Source: Dyella_B sp035486915 (GTDB lineage Bacteria; Pseudomonadota; Gammaproteobacteria; Xanthomonadales; Rhodanobacteraceae). From it: 64,000 nt of DNA. The stretch lies in contig NZ_DATHMR010000200.1 of the NCBI RefSeq assembly GCF_035486915.1, forward strand, positions 3,043 through 67,042. The letters run 5' to 3'. Position 1 is the first letter of the stretch, and each line of letters begins with the position of its first letter. The notes below the pieces were generated by a model. That model was not told the DNA's origin. It searched no databases and worked only from the letters and a program-made list of their open reading frames with translations. Position numbers and translations under genes: made by a program. Below are positions 61,115 through 64,000 of this stretch, in pieces.

Positions 61115-61879
61115 ATGTCTTCGTTCGCCACGTATCCAAGTCTCGTCGATCGTGCCGTTTTGATTACTGGCGGCGCCACGGGTATCGGCGCGGCCTTCGT
61201 TGCCCACTTCGCGCAACAAGGCGCGCGCGTGGCATTGCTCGATATCGATGAAAAGGGCGCGGCAGCCTTGCGCGTTGCGCTGCCCGATACGCGTCATGCG
61301 CCGCTATTCCTGCGCTGCGATGTCACGGATGTCGAGGCATTGCGTGCATCGATCGCTGAGGCGAGTTCGCACATCGGTAAAGTCGGCGTGCTTGTAAACA
61401 ATGCCGCGAACGATCGGCGCCATCGTCTGGAAGACACTACGGTCGAGGAATTCGAACAGAGTATCGCCGTCAACCTGCGGCATCAGTACTTCGCAACGCA
61501 GGCGGTGGTATCTGGCATGCGCGAGCTGGGTGGCGGCTCGGTGATCTGCCTGGGATCTACCGGGTGGATGATCAAGAACGCCGGCTATCCGATGTATGCG
61601 ATGGCCAAATCGGCGGTACATGGTTTGGTCAATGGCCTAGCACGCGAGCTTGGCAAGGATCGCATTCGCATCAACGCGCTCGTGCCCGGTTGGGTCATCA
61701 CCGACAAGCAACGCGAACTCTGGCTGGATGAAGCCGGTAAGCGCGACATACAGCAAAAGCAATGCATGCCCGGCTATCTCGCCGCGGATGATCTTGCGCG
61801 TGCCGCGCTATTCCTCGGTGCGGATGACAGTCGCATGTGCACCGGCCACGATTTCATCGTCGACGGCGGCTGGGCATGA
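61115..61879 (+). CDS. SDR dehydrogenase, probable galactose 1-dehydrogenase
   Basis: A 254-residue short-chain dehydrogenase. The NAD(P) loop is LITGGATGIGAAFVAHFA near residue 15, NNAANDRRHR is near 92, the catalytic Ser is in CLGSTGWMIK near 145 and the Tyr/Lys pair in YPMYAMAKSAVHG near 158. The position between dgoD and a lactonase gene, in a galactose locus, makes oxidation of D-galactose (or the related L-arabinose) to its lactone the best prediction. The stop overlaps the lactonase gene by ATGA. Confidence 0.8.
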   Translation: MSSFATYPSLVDRAVLITGGATGIGAAFVAHFAQQGARVALLDIDEKGAAALRVALPDTRHAPLFLRCDVTDVEALRASIAEASSHIGKVGVLVNNAANDRRHRLEDTTVEEFEQSIAVNLRHQYFATQAVVSGMRELGGGSVICLGSTGWMIKNAGYPMYAMAKSAVHGLVNGLARELGKDRIRINALVPGWVITDKQRELWLDEAGKRDIQQKQCMPGYLAADDLARAALFLGADDSRMCTGHDFIVDGGWA

Positions 61880-62766
61880 CATTGAGTGCAGCGTTGGTGT
61901 TTGATGCACGCAACACGTTAGGCGAAGGCGTGACGTGGTGCCCGCGAGAAAAAGCGCTTTATTGGACCGACATCCACCAATCCATGTTGTGGCGCTTTTG
62001 TCCTGCAGATAACAGTACGCGTCACTGGCGGATGCCCGAGCGTCTCGCCTCATTCGCATTGTGCGAGAACGGCGAATGGCTCTTGCTTGGTTTGGCTAGT
62101 GGCCTCGCCTTTTTTCATCTGGAATCCGGAGAGTTGATCCCGATTGCCGACGTGGAAAAAGGTCTGCCCACACGCCTCAACGACGGTGCTTGCGACCGCC
62201 AGGGGCGATTTGTATTCGGAACCCTGCACGAACCCGCGGCCGGTGAGGCGCGCTACGCCGCTGGCGGTTTTTATCGGCTCCATGCCAATCGCGTGCTCGA
62301 ACGGCTTCCACTTGGGTCTGTGGCCATCAGCAATAGCATCGCCTTCAGTCCAGATGGCGCAACGATGTACTACTGCGATTCGGTGACCGGCGTGATACGG
62401 CGCTGTGCATACGGTGATCAAGTCACTGATGCAGGGGTTCATATCGACCTGTCGCATCTGGATGGTGATCCTGACGGCTCCGCCGTCGATACCGAAGGAG
62501 GCCTGTGGAATGCACAGTGGGGACTAGGCCGCGTGGTGCGCTATGACCGCAACGGACATCAAGATCTCGTCATCACCGTGCCGACCCGTCAACCGACCCG
62601 TGTCGCGTTCGGCGGTGAGCAACTGAATAGGCTTTACATCACCAGCGCACGCGACGGCCTCACCACCGATGCGCTGGCGGACGACCCGCATGCCGGCGGT
62701 CTGTTTGCCGTCGATGTGCCGTTCACCGGCATCGCCGAGCCGCGTTTCGCGGGCCGCCCCGTGTGA
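61876..62766 (+). CDS. SMP-30/gluconolactonase-family sugar lactonase
   Basis: A 296-residue beta-propeller lactonase. The metal-ligand Glu lies in NTLGEGVTWCPREKALYWTDI near residue 13; TRLNDGACDRQGRFVFGTLH near 105 carries the Asn ligand; AISNSIAFSPDGATMYYCDSVTGVIRR near 155 and GDPDGSAVDTEGGLWNAQWG near 205 complete the signature. It should open the galactono-lactone produced by the SDR enzyme to galactonate, the substrate of DgoD. Cytoplasmic; overlaps the SDR gene by four bases. Confidence 0.9.
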   Translation: MTLSAALVFDARNTLGEGVTWCPREKALYWTDIHQSMLWRFCPADNSTRHWRMPERLASFALCENGEWLLLGLASGLAFFHLESGELIPIADVEKGLPTRLNDGACDRQGRFVFGTLHEPAAGEARYAAGGFYRLHANRVLERLPLGSVAISNSIAFSPDGATMYYCDSVTGVIRRCAYGDQVTDAGVHIDLSHLDGDPDGSAVDTEGGLWNAQWGLGRVVRYDRNGHQDLVITVPTRQPTRVAFGGEQLNRLYITSARDGLTTDALADDPHAGGLFAVDVPFTGIAEPRFAGRPV

Positions 62767-62851
62767 GCACGCCACGCCATGTAGTCCACGACACCGATAT
62801 AAAGATGCCGATCGAGGCATCCAATCCGCTTATCCGACTGGGGAGTCATCC

Positions 62852-64000
62852 ATGAATGCCATTGCTACGCCCGCTGCGACGCACGCGAAAGCGACCGCGG
62901 TATTTACCTGCGTGCTCGCTGCGCTTGCCGGACTTATGTTCGGTCTCGACATCGGCGTGATATCGGGTGCCACGCAGTTCATCCAGCGCGACTTCGCGAT
63001 CTCCGACCACATGGTGGAGTGGATCGTCAGCGGCATGATGTTCGGTGCCGCCATCGGCGCGCTGCTAGCTGGCTGGATGTCGGCTGCGTTGGGCCGCAAA
63101 CGCTCGCTGATTCTCGGTGCTGTGCTTTTCGTGGTGGGCTCACTACTTTGCGGATTCGCCTGGTCGCCGTACACACTGATCGCGGCACGCGTGGTGTTGG
63201 GTCTGGCGATTGGCATATCGACGTTTACGGCACCGCTCTATCTTGCCGAAGTCGCACCGGAATTTATTCGCGGCGCGATGGTGTCGTTGTATCAGTTGAT
63301 GATCACCATCGGCATTCTGGTCGCGTTTCTCTCCGACACGGCCTTCAGCTATAGCGGAAACTGGCGCTTGATGCTCGGTGTGATAGCGATTCCTGGCGTG
63401 TTGTTCTTGTTTGGCGTCTTCTTTCTTCCCGACAGCCCACGCTGGCTGATGATGCGCAATCGCGAGGCCGAAGCCCTCGATGTTCTGCAACAGCTGCGTG
63501 GCAATCCCGACACAGTGACGCGCGAAGCCAACGAGATCAAAGAGCAATTGCGCACACCCCAGCGCGGCTGGCATTTGTTCCTTGAGAACAGCAATTTTCG
63601 CCGCTCGGTCGGTCTTGGCGTACTGCTGCAGCTGATGCAGCAGTTCACCGGCATGAACGTAGTGATGTATTACGCGCCGCGTATTTTCAAGGATATGGGT
63701 TACGACACCACCTCGCAGATGTGGTTTACCGCCATCGTCGGCCTGACCAATGTGCTGGCCACATTCATCGCCATCGGCCTGATCGACAAGTGGGGCCGCA
63801 AACCGATCCTGTACACCGGCTTCGCCGTGATGGCGATCGGTCTTGGCGTCGTCGGCGCGATGATGGGTATGAGTGCGGTGTCGCACGCGATGCAGCTGTT
63901 CACCGTTGGCATGCTGCTGGTGTTTATCGTGGGTTTTGCGATGTCTGCCGGCCCACTAATCTGGACGCTATGTTCGGAAGTGCAGCCGCTGAAAGGCCGC
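62852..64000 (+). CDS. MFS sugar porter, truncated by the window end
   Basis: At least 383 residues of a 12-helix sugar porter (GalP/XylE type); the frame is open at the right edge. The N-terminus reads AGLMFGLDIGVISGATQFI near 27, then AALGRKRSLILG near 82, and later FLPDSPRWLMMRNREAEAL near 190 and QQFTGMNVVMYYAPRIF near 262. The last readable part contains GPLIWTLCSEVQPLKGR, the usual helix-10 signature. It is expected to import galactose or arabinose by proton symport. It ends the locus within this window, 85 bases after the lactonase. Confidence 0.92.
   Translation, partial: MNAIATPAATHAKATAVFTCVLAALAGLMFGLDIGVISGATQFIQRDFAISDHMVEWIVSGMMFGAAIGALLAGWMSAALGRKRSLILGAVLFVVGSLLCGFAWSPYTLIAARVVLGLAIGISTFTAPLYLAEVAPEFIRGAMVSLYQLMITIGILVAFLSDTAFSYSGNWRLMLGVIAIPGVLFLFGVFFLPDSPRWLMMRNREAEALDVLQQLRGNPDTVTREANEIKEQLRTPQRGWHLFLENSNFRRSVGLGVLLQLMQQFTGMNVVMYYAPRIFKDMGYDTTSQMWFTAIVGLTNVLATFIAIGLIDKWGRKPILYTGFAVMAIGLGVVGAMMGMSAVSHAMQLFTVGMLLVFIVGFAMSAGPLIWTLCSEVQPLKGR

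Noticed and set aside
1..64000. CRISPR array, prophage, plasmid-transfer genes, complete insertion sequence or integron integrase
   Set aside because: None seen: no regularly spaced direct repeats, phage structural genes or tyrosine recombinase; the only transposase trace is the IS30 fragment.

Overview
The window looks like chromosomal DNA from a gammaproteobacterium of the Xanthomonadales/Rhodanobacteraceae type (Dyella, Rhodanobacter or Luteibacter-like). This is an inference from gene content: outer-membrane TonB receptors tied to glycoside hydrolases, S53 peptidases, DUF4124 and DUF6249 proteins, an MXKDX-repeat protein, an XAC0095-like small protein and a De Ley-Doudoroff galactose cluster. 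No rRNA, tRNA, phage, plasmid-transfer or CRISPR genes were seen.

Layout. 1-4.2 kb: a small membrane protein and a pqiA-pqiA-pqiB-pqiC lipid-transport operon. 4.4-12.3 kb: a catabolic island with a LysR regulator carrying two helix-turn-helix domains, diverging from a LigI-like lactonase, a dihydroxyphthalate-decarboxylase-like protein, a DctA-type transporter, an OprB-type porin, a LigK/GalC-type aldolase, a 30-residue bridging ORF and a LigJ-type hydratase. It encodes the lower end of the protocatechuate/gallate 4,5-cleavage route without a ring-cleavage dioxygenase. 12.6-25.6 kb: mostly single genes (DUF4124, Na+/H+ antiporter, M14 peptidase, DUF418, secreted S53 peptidase, hydrolase, ECF sigma operon, beta-lactamase-like hydrolase). 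26-34.6 kb: a TonB receptor, an MXKDX protein, two two-component systems, and two secreted proteins that share a duplicated signal-peptide segment. 34.7-42.8 kb: a second, larger S53 peptidase with VCBS-like repeats, a run of tiny genes, an Nramp transporter and small secreted proteins. 42.8-44.7 kb: an IS30 remnant next to a short integron-cassette array (four attC-like sites, no integrase). 45-48.4 kb: an aldehyde dehydrogenase and small exported proteins. 49-64 kb: a galactoside utilisation locus.

The galactoside locus reads as one system. A TonB receptor imports oligosaccharide, secreted GH35 beta-galactosidase and GH27 alpha-galactosidase release galactose, a mutarotase presents the right anomer, and an SDR dehydrogenase, SMP-30 lactonase, DgoD, DgoK and DgoA convert galactose to pyruvate and glyceraldehyde 3-phosphate. 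An MFS sugar porter, cut by the window end, would import the monosaccharide. Two paralogous FadR-type GntR regulators sit in the middle.

A small asymmetric hairpin (arms TCCGCTTT / AAAGCGGA, loop around GGGTCG) recurs, whole or as halves, in at least a dozen intergenic gaps, and every copy with a readable loop points the same way. This dispersed element and the integron-type array are the two features that ordinary gene annotation would miss.
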